Assembly (NCBI RefSeq): GCF_026013475.1
Contig: NZ_JAPDPH010000036.1
Location: 1 to 44,988, forward strand
DNA length: 44,988 nucleotides
Direction: 5' to 3'
Source of the DNA: Micromonospora yasonensis
GTDB lineage: Bacteria > Actinomycetota > Actinomycetes > Mycobacteriales > Micromonosporaceae
The notes beneath the pieces were generated by a model. That model was not told the DNA's origin. It saw only the letters and a program-made list of their open reading frames with translations, and ran no database searches. A program made the translations under genes and the position numbers. Below are positions 1 to 8,525 of this stretch, one piece after another (position 1 is the stretch's first letter; every line of letters begins with the position of its first letter).

Positions 1-479
1 CTGGACCAGGGCCAGTGGCCGAACAGGGCCAGCCAGAACCGGGTGAACACCCGGGTGGCTGCCAACCCGCCGTGCGCGCGGACGAACTCGGCGGCGGCGG
101 CCAGGTGGGGCGCCTCCGGCGGATCACCGGCCAGCCGCAGCGCCAGGTACGCCTCGACCGTCGTCGACAGGTCCCCCGGGCCGCCGTGGAAGGTGGCCCA
201 CGAACCGTCCGGGCGTTGCTGGGACCGGATCCATCTCGCCGACTCCACGGTCTGCTCGGTCGTCCGGATGCCCAGGAACTGGCGCAGCAGCAGGTCCTCG
301 GCGTCCATGGTGACGTTGGTGGCGAGTTCACCCTTCCACCAGCCGGCCTCGTCCTGCAGTTCCAGCAGGTGGTCGCAGGCGCGGCGCAGGGCCTCCCGGG
401 CCGGAACGCGCCTGGTCCCGTCTGTCGGCGTGGCCGCCTGGTCGGTGGCGGTGGGCTTCGTGGACAGCAGCTCGGTCAT
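1..479 (-). CDS. shc: Squalene-hopene cyclase, N-terminal part (cut by window edge)
   Basis: This enzyme cyclises squalene to hopene at the membrane, the committed step of hopanoid synthesis. Only the first 159 residues are in the window and the C-terminal part lies beyond base 1. The visible part has the family N-terminus: an early LLELQDEAGWWKGEL segment, then ITMDAEDLLL-like text (here VTMDAEDLLLRQFLG), then a QW-type repeat QRPDGSWATFHGG followed by DLSTTVEAYLALRLAG. The catalytic DXDD motif would be in the missing part. The ATG at 479-477 overlaps the stop of the upstream polyprenyl synthase gene by one base (TGATG), so the two are translationally coupled. It is the last visible gene of the hopanoid operon. 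Identity is firm from these motifs plus context. Confidence 0.93.
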   Translation of the reverse strand, partial: MTELLSTKPTATDQAATPTDGTRRVPAREALRRACDHLLELQDEAGWWKGELATNVTMDAEDLLLRQFLGIRTTEQTVESARWIRSQQRPDGSWATFHGGPGDLSTTVEAYLALRLAGDPPEAPHLAAAAEFVRAHGGLAATRVFTRFWLALFGHWPWS

Positions 480-1486
480 CAGTGGTCCCGTCCCGTGATG
501 AAGGTGGCGATGTCGAGGAATTCGGTGCGCACGCCGGCGGGCAGATCAAGGGCGTCCAGTTCCGCCCGCGCCAGCTCGACCTCCTGCCGGGCGTGCCGCT
601 CGGTCCGGGCCCGGGCCCCGGTCGCCTCGATCAGGTCGCTCGCCCGAGCCACGTCGTCATCGGTCAGCGGCTCCGGCGACCGGTACAGCTCGGCCAGTTG
701 CCGGCCGTTCGGGTCCCCACTGGTCACCGCCCGGACGACCGGGATGCTGCGCTTGCGGGCCCGCAGGTCCGAGCCCACCGGCTTACCGGTCCGCTGCGGG
801 TCGCCCCAGATGCCGAGCAGGTCGTCGACGAGCTGGAAGGCCAGGCCCAGGTGCCAGCCGAAGCGGTACAGCCCGTCGGCGAGGGCGGACGGCCCCCCGC
901 ACAGGATCGCCCCGAGGGCGCACGAGCAGGCCAGCAGCGCTCCGGTCTTGTCGCTGGCCATCTGCAGGCACTCGTCGAGGGTGACGTCGTCACGGCGTTC
1001 GAAACTCAGGTCGGCGGCCTGCCCGGCGATCAGGGCCCGGACGTCGAGGGCAAGCCGCCGCGCCGCCGGACCGCTCCCGGGCGCCTCGACGAGGGCCTCG
1101 TGGGCCAGTCCGATCAGTGCGTCACCGGCGAGGATGGCCGGTCCCACGCCGAACACCGTCCATGCCGTCGGCCGGTGACGGCGCTCGGTGTCGCCGTCCA
1201 TCACGTCGTCGTGCAGCAGCGAGAAGTTGTGCGCCAGCTCGACCGAGGCGGCCGCCGGCACCCCGGCCTCGGGCTGGGCGCCGGTGGCGCGGGCCGACAG
1301 CAGCGCCAGCGTCGGGCGCAAGCCCTTGCCCTGGCGGTCCGCGGGTGACCCGTCGGCGTTCCAGTAGCCGAGCTGGTAGCCGCCGACCAACCGGTTGCCC
1401 GGGTCCAACCGGTCCAGCAGCGCCCGGATGGCCGGCTCGACGTGGGTCTGGATCTGGTCAGCGCTGCGGCTGTCTGCGATGGTCAT
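479..1486 (-). CDS. Polyprenyl (probably farnesyl) diphosphate synthase of the hopanoid operon
   Basis: A 335-aa trans-prenyltransferase that condenses isopentenyl diphosphate with allylic diphosphates. In this operon it most likely supplies farnesyl diphosphate to HpnD; chain length is inferred from context. The first aspartate-rich motif is LLHDDVMDGD (about residues 97-106). The second is the DDLLGIWGDP form in place of a textbook DDxxD, a form I recall as common in actinobacterial homologues. GKGLRPTLALL near residue 55 is the substrate-binding KxxRP-type motif. The ATG at 1486 overlaps the hpnE stop (ATGA). Upstream in-frame codons belong to the hpnE region in another frame and do not look like protein of this family. 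Its stop overlaps the shc start. Confidence 0.9.
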   Translation of the reverse strand: MTIADSRSADQIQTHVEPAIRALLDRLDPGNRLVGGYQLGYWNADGSPADRQGKGLRPTLALLSARATGAQPEAGVPAAASVELAHNFSLLHDDVMDGDTERRHRPTAWTVFGVGPAILAGDALIGLAHEALVEAPGSGPAARRLALDVRALIAGQAADLSFERRDDVTLDECLQMASDKTGALLACSCALGAILCGGPSALADGLYRFGWHLGLAFQLVDDLLGIWGDPQRTGKPVGSDLRARKRSIPVVRAVTSGDPNGRQLAELYRSPEPLTDDDVARASDLIEATGARARTERHARQEVELARAELDALDLPAGVRTEFLDIATFITGRDH

Positions 1487-2862
1487 CGTGCGGCCTCCGT
1501 CTGGTGTCGGGGCCGGGACGCGAGATCTCGGGCGACGACGTCGGCGGCCGCCTGGCCGCTGCGCACCGCGCCCTCCATCGTGTCCGGCCAGCCGGTGTCG
1601 GTCCATGCCCCGGCCAGCGCCAGCCCGGGTAGGCGGGTCGCCGAACCGGACCGGTACGCCCGGGTGCCGGGCGCCTGCCGGAAGGTCGCCTTCGGCTCCC
1701 GGGTGACGAACGCGTCCCGTACCGGGGTGTGCCGTGCGGCGGGGAACAGGTCGGCCAGTGCCTGGCGCTGTACGGCGACGAGCTCGGCGGCGGGACGCTC
1801 GATCTCCAGGTCGGCCGCCGACAGCGAAACCACCAGGTGCTGGCCGTCGGCGCCCGACTCCGAGCGGTCGAAGATCCACTGGGCCGGGGACTCCACCGCG
1901 GCGGCCATGGACAGCTCGGTCACCCGGTCGGCGTACCGCAGGTGCACGTTGACGATCGGCGCGGCGCCCAGCCGGTGCCACTGCGGGGCGGTGGGCGCGG
2001 CGGCGGGCGGCACCAGTGCCGCCGCGGCCTGGTGGGGCACGGCCAGCACCACGGCGTCCGCTTCGACCTCGGTGCCGTCCAGCCCGATGCGGAACCCGAC
2101 CAGCCCCGGCCGGATCCATCGGACCCTGGACCGGACGTGCACCCGGGCACCGAGCCGGTCCAGCAACCGCCGGGCCGCGACGGCGTGCAGGTCGACCAGT
2201 GGGACGCGGGGACGGCCGATGTCCCCGGCGTCCGCGGCGTCGAGCAGGCCGGTGCGGAACACCCTCGCGGCCAACGCCAGGGACGCCTGGGCGCAGGGCA
2301 GATTCAGCGCCGCGACGGTGATCAGGTCCCAGAGCCGGCGGATCGCCCGGGTGCCCTGGCCGTGGTCGGCGAGCCAGTCACCGAAGCTGCGTTCGTCGGT
2401 GGCGGGCAGGTCCGGATCGACGTACTGCAGCGCGGCGCAGCCCCGGACGGCGGCGAGCCGCTCCGCCGGGCTGAGCAGCCGGTAGCCGGCCAGCGCGGGG
2501 AGCAGGTGCGCCGGCGCCGGCAGCGCACGGCGGGTCAGCAGCTGCGGAGCCCGCCCCGGGAGCAGCACCGGCACCGAGAACCGCTCCTGCAGGTCGGTGT
2601 CGCCGCTGGTGCCGAGCCGGTCCAACAGGCCCCGGTAGGCGGTGTAGCAGCGCAGGAAGACGTGCTGGCCGGTGTCCACCGTCAGGCCGTCGCGCCGCAG
2701 CGAGTAGGTCGCGCCGCCGAGTTCCGGCCGGCTCTCCAGCAGCGTCACCGGCAGGCCGAGATCGGCGAGCCGGATCGCCGCGGCGATACCGGCCAGTCCA
2801 CCCCCGATCACGCAGACCCCGCCGGCACCGGTCACCGGTGGCGTGATCGCCGCCCCGGTCAT
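1483..2862 (-). CDS. hpnE: Hydroxysqualene dehydroxylase (squalene-associated FAD oxidoreductase)
   Basis: A 459-aa flavoprotein that reduces hydroxysqualene to squalene, the third step of the HpnC-HpnD-HpnE route. The FAD-binding Rossmann motif is VIGGGLAGIAAAIRLADLG (about residues 18-36), followed by the ESRPELGG acidic segment and the TVDTGQHVFLRCY motif (about 61-73) typical of phytoene-desaturase-like amine oxidases. Near the C-terminus, LPGLALAGAWTDTGWPDTMEGAV is the second FAD-contact region. The order hpnC, hpnD, hpnE with ATGA overlaps on both sides (hpnD stop over its start, and its stop over the polyprenyl synthase start) supports the assignment. Confidence 0.94.
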   Translation of the reverse strand: MTGAAITPPVTGAGGVCVIGGGLAGIAAAIRLADLGLPVTLLESRPELGGATYSLRRDGLTVDTGQHVFLRCYTAYRGLLDRLGTSGDTDLQERFSVPVLLPGRAPQLLTRRALPAPAHLLPALAGYRLLSPAERLAAVRGCAALQYVDPDLPATDERSFGDWLADHGQGTRAIRRLWDLITVAALNLPCAQASLALAARVFRTGLLDAADAGDIGRPRVPLVDLHAVAARRLLDRLGARVHVRSRVRWIRPGLVGFRIGLDGTEVEADAVVLAVPHQAAAALVPPAAAPTAPQWHRLGAAPIVNVHLRYADRVTELSMAAAVESPAQWIFDRSESGADGQHLVVSLSAADLEIERPAAELVAVQRQALADLFPAARHTPVRDAFVTREPKATFRQAPGTRAYRSGSATRLPGLALAGAWTDTGWPDTMEGAVRSGQAAADVVARDLASRPRHQTEAAR

Positions 2863-3728
2863 GCGGGACGCCCGACGAGAGCTCGCGCCGCCACCCAGGC
2901 CTTCTCCCGGCCCGGCAGCGACACCCGGCTACGGGTGACCGCCAGCGGGTCGGCGGCGATCCGGGCGAGCAGGCGACGATAGATGCCGGCCATCGCGGCG
3001 GTACAGGCCGCGCTGCGCCGGTCCAGCAGCGGCAGCAACCGCAGGCCCGTGTCGTACCAGGCGGCCGCCCGGCCCGCCTGGAAGCGCACCAGCGCGGCCA
3101 GCCGCTCGGGCGGATCGGTGAAGCCGGCCCCCTCCAGCCGCAGCGAGCAGCCGAACCGGTCCAGGTCCGCGGCGGGCAGGTAGATCCGACCGGTGGCCCG
3201 GTCCTCGACGAGATCGCGCAGGATGTTGGTCAGCTGGAGCGCCACGCCCAGCGCGTCGGCCAGCGGCGCGGCCCGGCCCGGGTCGGTGGCGCCGAACACG
3301 CCGAGGGACAGCCGGCCGATCGAGCCGGCCACGCAGCGGCAGTACCAGACCAGATCGTCGAAGCTGTCGTAGCGGCGGCCGGTCACGTCGGCGGCGCACC
3401 CGTCGATCAGCTCGTCGAAGGCCGCCAGCGGGATCGGCAGCCGGGTCGCGGCGTGGCCGAGCGCGGTGAGCACCGGGTCTCCGCCGCTCCTGCCGGGCAG
3501 CCCGTGCAACGCCTCGCGGTTCTGCGCCAGCAGGTCCAGCTTGTCGTCGGGAGGCAGCGTCCCGTCCCCGATGTCGTCGATCCGGCGGGCGGTGGCGTAG
3601 ATGGCCGAGAGCGCCCGGCGCTTCGCCGGCGGCAGCAGCCGGATGCCGTACGAGAAGTTGGCCGCCTGCGTCCGGGTGACCCGTTCACAGTGCCGGTAGG
3701 CGGCGTCGACGCCGGTGATCGTGGTCAT
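2859..3728 (-). CDS. hpnD: Presqualene diphosphate synthase
   Basis: A 289-aa squalene/phytoene-synthase-fold enzyme that joins two farnesyl diphosphates into presqualene diphosphate. The first Mg-binding motif is ARRIDDIGDG (about residues 47-56) and the second NILRDLVEDRATGRIYLP (about 164-181). The ATG at 3728 overlaps the hpnC stop (ATGA), and its own stop overlaps the hpnE start. HpnC and HpnD are paralogues. I assign HpnD to this copy because it has complete aspartate motifs, keeps the RDLVED signature and follows hpnC in the standard gene order. Confidence 0.93.
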   Translation of the reverse strand: MTTITGVDAAYRHCERVTRTQAANFSYGIRLLPPAKRRALSAIYATARRIDDIGDGTLPPDDKLDLLAQNREALHGLPGRSGGDPVLTALGHAATRLPIPLAAFDELIDGCAADVTGRRYDSFDDLVWYCRCVAGSIGRLSLGVFGATDPGRAAPLADALGVALQLTNILRDLVEDRATGRIYLPAADLDRFGCSLRLEGAGFTDPPERLAALVRFQAGRAAAWYDTGLRLLPLLDRRSAACTAAMAGIYRRLLARIAADPLAVTRSRVSLPGREKAWVAARALVGRPA

Positions 3729-4582
3729 CCCGCGCTCCGGACCGTGGCGGCCAGCCAACGGGTGAGGACGCGCCGCTTGCGGGGGCGGACGATGACGCCC
3801 AGCGGGTCGTGGTCGGCGTCGGCCAGCGCGTCGAGCGTTGCCCGGCCGCCGGCGAGGTAACCGCTCACGGCCAGGCGGCCCCAGCCGTGCAACGCCGCCA
3901 CCAACGGCGCGCCCGCGTCGAGCCAGGCTCGCGCCCGCTCCGCCTCGAACCCGATCAGCTCCCGCAACCGCCGGCCGGCCGTGGGCCCCGCGAGGTCGTC
4001 CTCGGTGACACCGAACCGGTCCATGTCTTCGCCCGGCAGGTAGATCCGGCCGCGCCGGTGGTCCTCGGCCACGTCCTGCAGGTGCTCGATGACCTGCAGG
4101 GCGGTGCAGACCCGGTCGGACAGCGCGAGCGTCACCGGTGCGGCCTGCCCGAAGAGATGCAGGATCAGTTCGCCGACCGGATTGGCCGACAGGGAGCAGT
4201 AGTCGACCAGCTCCGCGAAGGTGGCGTACCGGGTGACGCGCTGGTCGACCCGGTTCGCCTCGATCAGTCGGACGAACGCCTCCAGCGGCGGCCGGCATTC
4301 GGCCACGGTGGGTGCCAGGGCACGCAGCACGGGATGGGTCACCGCCCGGCCCGCGTAGAGGGCCGTCAGCTCGGCCTCGAAGCCGTCCAGGGCGGCGAGC
4401 CGGTCGATCCCCTCGGCCAGCGGCTCGTCACCGAGGTCGTCGACGTACCGGGCGTAGCCGTACACCGCCAGCAGGTGGCGGCGGTGCCGGGCGGGCAACA
4501 CCTTCAACGCCACCGGAAAGTTCTCCTGCGCACGTGCCTGCTCGATCCGGAGCACGGCCCGGGCGTTGGTTGTCTGGCTCAT
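3725..4582 (-). CDS. hpnC: Hydroxysqualene synthase
   Basis: A 285-aa squalene-synthase-fold protein that converts presqualene diphosphate to hydroxysqualene. The first aspartate motif is ARYVDDLGDE (about residues 43-52). The second region is EHLQDVAEDHRRGRIYLP (about 167-184), with QDVAED where HpnD has RDLVED. NFPVALKVLPARHRRHL near the N-terminus is typical of HpnC. I start at ATG 4582 because GAGGAGGG lies 8 bases upstream; an ATG eight codons earlier has no such site. It is 40 bases after the dxs stop and overlaps hpnD by ATGA. Confidence 0.93.
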   Translation of the reverse strand: MSQTTNARAVLRIEQARAQENFPVALKVLPARHRRHLLAVYGYARYVDDLGDEPLAEGIDRLAALDGFEAELTALYAGRAVTHPVLRALAPTVAECRPPLEAFVRLIEANRVDQRVTRYATFAELVDYCSLSANPVGELILHLFGQAAPVTLALSDRVCTALQVIEHLQDVAEDHRRGRIYLPGEDMDRFGVTEDDLAGPTAGRRLRELIGFEAERARAWLDAGAPLVAALHGWGRLAVSGYLAGGRATLDALADADHDPLGVIVRPRKRRVLTRWLAATVRSAG

Positions 4583-4622
4583 CCGAGGTTCCCTCCTCTG
4601 GGGCACGGGCCGATGGTGGGAC

Positions 4623-6488
4623 TCAACCGGGCAGCGGGGTCAGCCGGCCACGGGCACTCGCGCGTGCCCGCCGCGGCGTCTCCCGGCTCGTGGTCTCGAC
4701 CCGCGACAGGCGGCGCAGCACGTCCGCGCAGATGCCCTGGCCGTCCAGGCCGTGCTCGGCGAGCAGGTCCGGCCGGTCACCGTGCGGGATGAAGGTGGTC
4801 GGCAGGCCGAGGGCGCACACCGGCGTGGCGATGGCCGCGTCGGCGAGCATCCGGGCCACGCTCATGCCGACCCCGCCGTCGCGTACCCCGTCCTCGACGG
4901 TCACGACCAGGGCGTGGTCGGCGGCCAGCACCGCCAGTTCCGGGTTGACCGGCCGCACCCACCGGGGGTCCACCACCGTGCACTCGACGCCGCCGGCGGC
5001 CAGCAGCCCGGCCGCCTGTAGCGTCGGCCCGGCCATCGCCCCCACCGCGACCAGCAGCACCTGCGCGGCCGGCGCGGAGCGCAGGATGTCCACCCCGCCG
5101 ACCCGGTCCAACGCGGGGATGTCGCGGTCGACCTGCGCCTTCGGGAACCGCAGCGCGGTGGGCCCCTGCTGGTGGGTCACCGCTTCGCGCAGTTGCTCCC
5201 GCAGTGACGCCTCGTCCCGGGGTGCGGCCAGCCGCAGTCCGGGTACCGCGCCGAGCACGGCCAGGTCCCACATGCCGTGATGGCTCGGCCCGTCCGGGCC
5301 GGTGATCCCGGCCCGGTCCAGCACCAGGGTGACCGGCAGCCGGTGCAGGGCCACGTCGAGCAGGACCTGGTCGAACGCCCGGTTGAGGAAGGTGGCGTAG
5401 ACGGCCACCACCGGGTGCTTCCCGCCGAGGGCGAGCCCGGCCGCCGCAGTGACGGCGTGCTGCTCGGCGATGCCGACGTCGACGGTCCGGTCGGGGTAAC
5501 GCGCCGCGAAGCCGGTGAGCCCGGTCGGGCCGAGCATGGCGGCGGAGACCGCCACCAGGTCCGGGCGTTGTCCGCCGAGGGCGACGAGCTCCTCGGAGAA
5601 GGCGTCGGTCCAGGTCCGGCGGGGCGGGCCGGTCGGCTGCCCGGTCCGCGGGTCGACCGTGCCCACCGCGTGCAGCCGGTCGGCGTTGTCGGTCTCGGCG
5701 GGCGGATGGCCGTGGCCCTTGCGGGTGACGCAGTGCACCACGATCGACCGGTCCGACCGGCGGGCCTGGTGCAACGCCCCTTCGAGCTGGGCGATGTCGT
5801 GCCCGTCGACCGGGCCCAGGTAGTCCAGGCGCAGGGTCCGGAAGATGTCCCCGTCCGGGCCTGCGGCGGCCGGCGCGGAGCCGTTCCCGTCCGGGCCGGC
5901 CGACCTGGCGCGCAGCGCCGCGAGGTGCTCGGCCAGGCCACCCACGGTCGGCGCGTACGAGCGGCCGTTGTCGTTGAGCACGATCACCACGCGGCCCGGC
6001 GATACCGACAGGTTGTTCAGCGCCTCCCAGGCCATGCCCCCGGTGAGGGCACCGTCGCCGACGACCGCCACCACCGTGCGGTCCACGCCGTCCAGGGCGT
6101 ACGCCCGGGACAACCCGTCGGCGTAGGACAGCGCGGTGGAGGCGTGGGAGTTCTCCACCAGGTCGTGGGGGGACTCGGCCTGCCGCGGGTAGCCGGACAG
6201 GCCACCCGATCCCCGCAACCCGACGAAGCCCTCCCGGCGGCCGGTGAGCAGCTTGTGCACGTACGCCTGGTGCCCGGTGTCGAAGATGATCCGGTCGTGC
6301 GGTGAGCGAAAGACCCGGTGCAGCGCGATGGTCAGCTCCACCGCGCCGAGGTTGGGACCGAGGTGGCCCCCGCGTCGGCACACCGTGTCGACCAGGAAAG
6401 CTCGGATCTCCCCCGCGAGCAGCCGGAGCTGGTCGTCGGTGAGCCGCTTGAGGTCGTCGGGCTGGTTGACGCTGTCGAGCAAGGACAT
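4623..6488 (-). CDS. dxs: 1-deoxy-D-xylulose-5-phosphate synthase, first gene of the hopanoid operon
   Basis: A 621-aa thiamine-diphosphate enzyme that condenses pyruvate and glyceraldehyde 3-phosphate, the first step of the MEP isoprenoid pathway. Visible motifs: GGHLGPNLGAVELTIALH with the conserved His, the TPP/Mg motif GDGALTGGMAWEALNN, IVLNDNGRSY, and the transketolase central motif VGIAEQHAVTAAAG. Length is normal for the family. Two adjacent ATGs exist (6491 and 6488). GGAG sits 5 bases before the second, which I use. Placing dxs at the head of the hopanoid operon suggests a dedicated copy that raises precursor flux; a second dxs elsewhere in the genome would fit, but I cannot see it. 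Confidence 0.95.
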   Translation of the reverse strand: MSLLDSVNQPDDLKRLTDDQLRLLAGEIRAFLVDTVCRRGGHLGPNLGAVELTIALHRVFRSPHDRIIFDTGHQAYVHKLLTGRREGFVGLRGSGGLSGYPRQAESPHDLVENSHASTALSYADGLSRAYALDGVDRTVVAVVGDGALTGGMAWEALNNLSVSPGRVVIVLNDNGRSYAPTVGGLAEHLAALRARSAGPDGNGSAPAAAGPDGDIFRTLRLDYLGPVDGHDIAQLEGALHQARRSDRSIVVHCVTRKGHGHPPAETDNADRLHAVGTVDPRTGQPTGPPRRTWTDAFSEELVALGGQRPDLVAVSAAMLGPTGLTGFAARYPDRTVDVGIAEQHAVTAAAGLALGGKHPVVAVYATFLNRAFDQVLLDVALHRLPVTLVLDRAGITGPDGPSHHGMWDLAVLGAVPGLRLAAPRDEASLREQLREAVTHQQGPTALRFPKAQVDRDIPALDRVGGVDILRSAPAAQVLLVAVGAMAGPTLQAAGLLAAGGVECTVVDPRWVRPVNPELAVLAADHALVVTVEDGVRDGGVGMSVARMLADAAIATPVCALGLPTTFIPHGDRPDLLAEHGLDGQGICADVLRRLSRVETTSRETPRRARASARGRLTPLPG

Positions 6489-6715
6489 CATCTCTCCGTC
6501 CGGCCGGTGGCGCGAGCCCGCTGGCGGCATGTCGGCCGCCACGGCGAGACGGCCTGCTGGGCCGGATGGCCCCGGCGGCGCGTCGTCGCGCAGCATGCTG
6601 CGGAGGCGGTGACCCAGCCGTGGATGCTGCGGGTAGCCGCCGTGAGGGCAGCAAAATCACCTCAGGATTGTGCAAAGAGAGCATAAGCATGTCGATCACC
6701 TCTACCGCTCGAATT

Positions 6716-6736
6716 CGCTTCGAATCCTTCGAAGCG
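6716..6736. promoter_or_regulatory. Perfect 9-bp inverted repeat upstream of the hopanoid operon
   Basis: CGCTTCGAA, then TCC, then TTCGAAGCG forms a perfect 9+3+9 dyad about 230 bases before the dxs start and about 30 bases past the end of the MFS gene. The sequence just before it (CTCGAATT) adds more TTCGA-type half sites. It could be an operator for the dxs operon, or the terminator of the MFS gene (same strand, reading leftwards); there is no clear T-run. The surrounding 6640-6720 stretch is notably AT-richer than the coding DNA, as expected for a promoter region. Confidence 0.4.
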
Positions 6737-6767
6737 GCGGTGCCAAACAGCGCCGGCTGCGGGCGGC

Positions 6768-8243
6768 TCAACCGGTCTGACGCCGGTCCGAGGCGGCCGC
6801 CGTGGCCACGTCGATCGGGTAGACGCGTCGGGCGGCGACCAGGATGAGACCGTTGGCGGCCAGCGGCACCAGCATGATCAGGAAAGCGTCCCGCAGACCC
6901 GTCCCGCTGGCTTGGCCACCCGGCCCGGCGAGCTGGTCGGCCAGCCAGCCGAAGATGGCCGGGGCGGCCGCTTCGGCGGCGAGCCGCAGCACCGTGCGCA
7001 GACTCTCCGCCCGCCCCCACAGCCGCCCGGGAACGATGTCCAGTCGGGCCGCGTCCAGCGGCGGGTTGGCCGCCGCCAGCGCAGCGGCGCCGAGCGCGAT
7101 CAGCGGTAACGCCGCGAGCGCCGACGTGAGCCACACTCCGGGCACGAAGAACAGCGCGGCAGCCACGTAGCCGAACGCCGGGACCAGAATCCGGACGGCG
7201 GGGCGGCCCCGCGCCAGGGCGCGGTCGGTGAACCGGCCGGAGAGCACCGTGCCCGCCAGCGCCGCCACCCCGATCACCGGTACCAGAGCGCCGAGCGCCG
7301 TCTGCGGGATGCCGAAGTGCCGGACCGCGAAGACGACGATGAAGGTCCGCATGCCGGCGAAGAAGAAGTAGCCCATCGCCGAGGCCACGATCAGCAGCCG
7401 GTTGGTGGGGATCGACAGCAGGTACACCGCCGACCGGCCCAGCGACCACTGGTTGGGATCGTCACTGACCACCCGCTCGGGGGCCGGTGCGACGCCCCGG
7501 TCGGCCACCGCCGCCTGCGCCCGGTCGACCGGCCGCCGCCCGTCGTCCGGCCGCCGCGGCGCGGCCCGGTCGGTGGGCAGCCAGCCGGCGCCAGCTCGAC
7601 CCGGTTCGGGCAGCAGCCGCCACACCGCCACCGCCAGCACCGCGCTCGCCGTCGCGAGCAGGAGGAACGCCGCCCGCCAGGAGACCGCCGCCGCGACCTC
7701 GCCACCGATCAGCAGGCCGACGCCGGCGCCGATGATCTCGCCGGCGAGGATCCAGCCGAGCACCCCGGCCCGTTCGGCGGGTGGGATGAAGTCGCCGGTC
7801 AACGAGACCACCACCGGGCCCGCCGCGGCCACCGCGGCGCCGAGCAGCAGTCGAGATCCGAACAGCCACCAGTAGCTGGGCGCGAGAGCACCGGCGGCCA
7901 TCGCGGCCGCCCAGAGCGCGACCGTGAGGGCGAGCAGGCGTACCCGGTTCGTCCGGTCGGCGAGAACGCCCAGCGGCACCGAGGCGACCGCCCCGACCCC
8001 CGACGACGCCGCGGCCAGCAGGCCGAGCCGGGCATGGTCGATACCGAGACTTGCCTCCAACTGGGCGGCGGCCGCACCGAGCGTCCCGGTATCCGCACTG
8101 TTCAGCGCCAGCACCGCCGCCAGCAGCAGCACGACGCGTGCCCGACCGGGACCGCCCAGCAAGCGACGAGCCCGCCGCGCGAGCCGGCCCTCCGCGCCCT
8201 CGTGCGGCCCGCTGTCCCGGCTGTCCGCCGTCGACCCGGCCAT
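6768..8243 (-). CDS. Major facilitator superfamily transporter
   Basis: A 491-aa integral membrane protein with about twelve hydrophobic segments in two halves. The signature loop after helix 2 is visible as PLGVLADRTNRVRLL (G-x-LaDrxxRrxxl type) and a second-half equivalent as LSGRFTDRALARGRPAVR. A hydrophilic loop of roughly 60 residues rich in Pro, Arg and Asp joins the halves. I start at ATG 8243 because the open frame upstream is low-complexity and Arg/Pro-rich; no strong ribosome site marks either choice. The substrate cannot be read from the sequence. It points the same way as the hopanoid operon, 280 bases upstream of dxs, so a link is possible but unproven. The 282 bases from here to the hydrogenase operon form a divergent promoter region in which I see no convincing -35/-10 pair. 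Confidence 0.85.
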   Translation of the reverse strand: MAGSTADSRDSGPHEGAEGRLARRARRLLGGPGRARVVLLLAAVLALNSADTGTLGAAAAQLEASLGIDHARLGLLAAASSGVGAVASVPLGVLADRTNRVRLLALTVALWAAAMAAGALAPSYWWLFGSRLLLGAAVAAAGPVVVSLTGDFIPPAERAGVLGWILAGEIIGAGVGLLIGGEVAAAVSWRAAFLLLATASAVLAVAVWRLLPEPGRAGAGWLPTDRAAPRRPDDGRRPVDRAQAAVADRGVAPAPERVVSDDPNQWSLGRSAVYLLSIPTNRLLIVASAMGYFFFAGMRTFIVVFAVRHFGIPQTALGALVPVIGVAALAGTVLSGRFTDRALARGRPAVRILVPAFGYVAAALFFVPGVWLTSALAALPLIALGAAALAAANPPLDAARLDIVPGRLWGRAESLRTVLRLAAEAAAPAIFGWLADQLAGPGGQASGTGLRDAFLIMLVPLAANGLILVAARRVYPIDVATAAASDRRQTG

Positions 8244-8525
8244 GAGCTGTCTGATCCCCGCGTCACCTGGCACCGGTCGGCGCCCGTCCCGACTCTGCCC
8301 GACGGTCCGGCCGTCCGCGCCGCAATCCGCGGATGCAGCAGCGGGCGCCGGTACTCCGACCCGGCTCCGACCGCGCCGGCGACGGCCGTACGCGGTCACC
8401 CGGTGGGGTGAATCCGGTCGTCACCTACCGGCCACGCGCACTTACGGCGCTGCGGCGGGACCGGCTAGACCGGAGTGACCGCGTGCCGGAGCCGGTGTCG
8501 CGCGCCTGCGGAGGAGGTGAGCACC

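Noticed and set aside
4777..7449. An 890-codon frame on the minus strand bridging the MFS gene and dxs
   Set aside because: It is out of frame with both recognised genes and its product is an Ala/Gly/Arg/Pro-rich shadow. No fusion of the two genes is implied.
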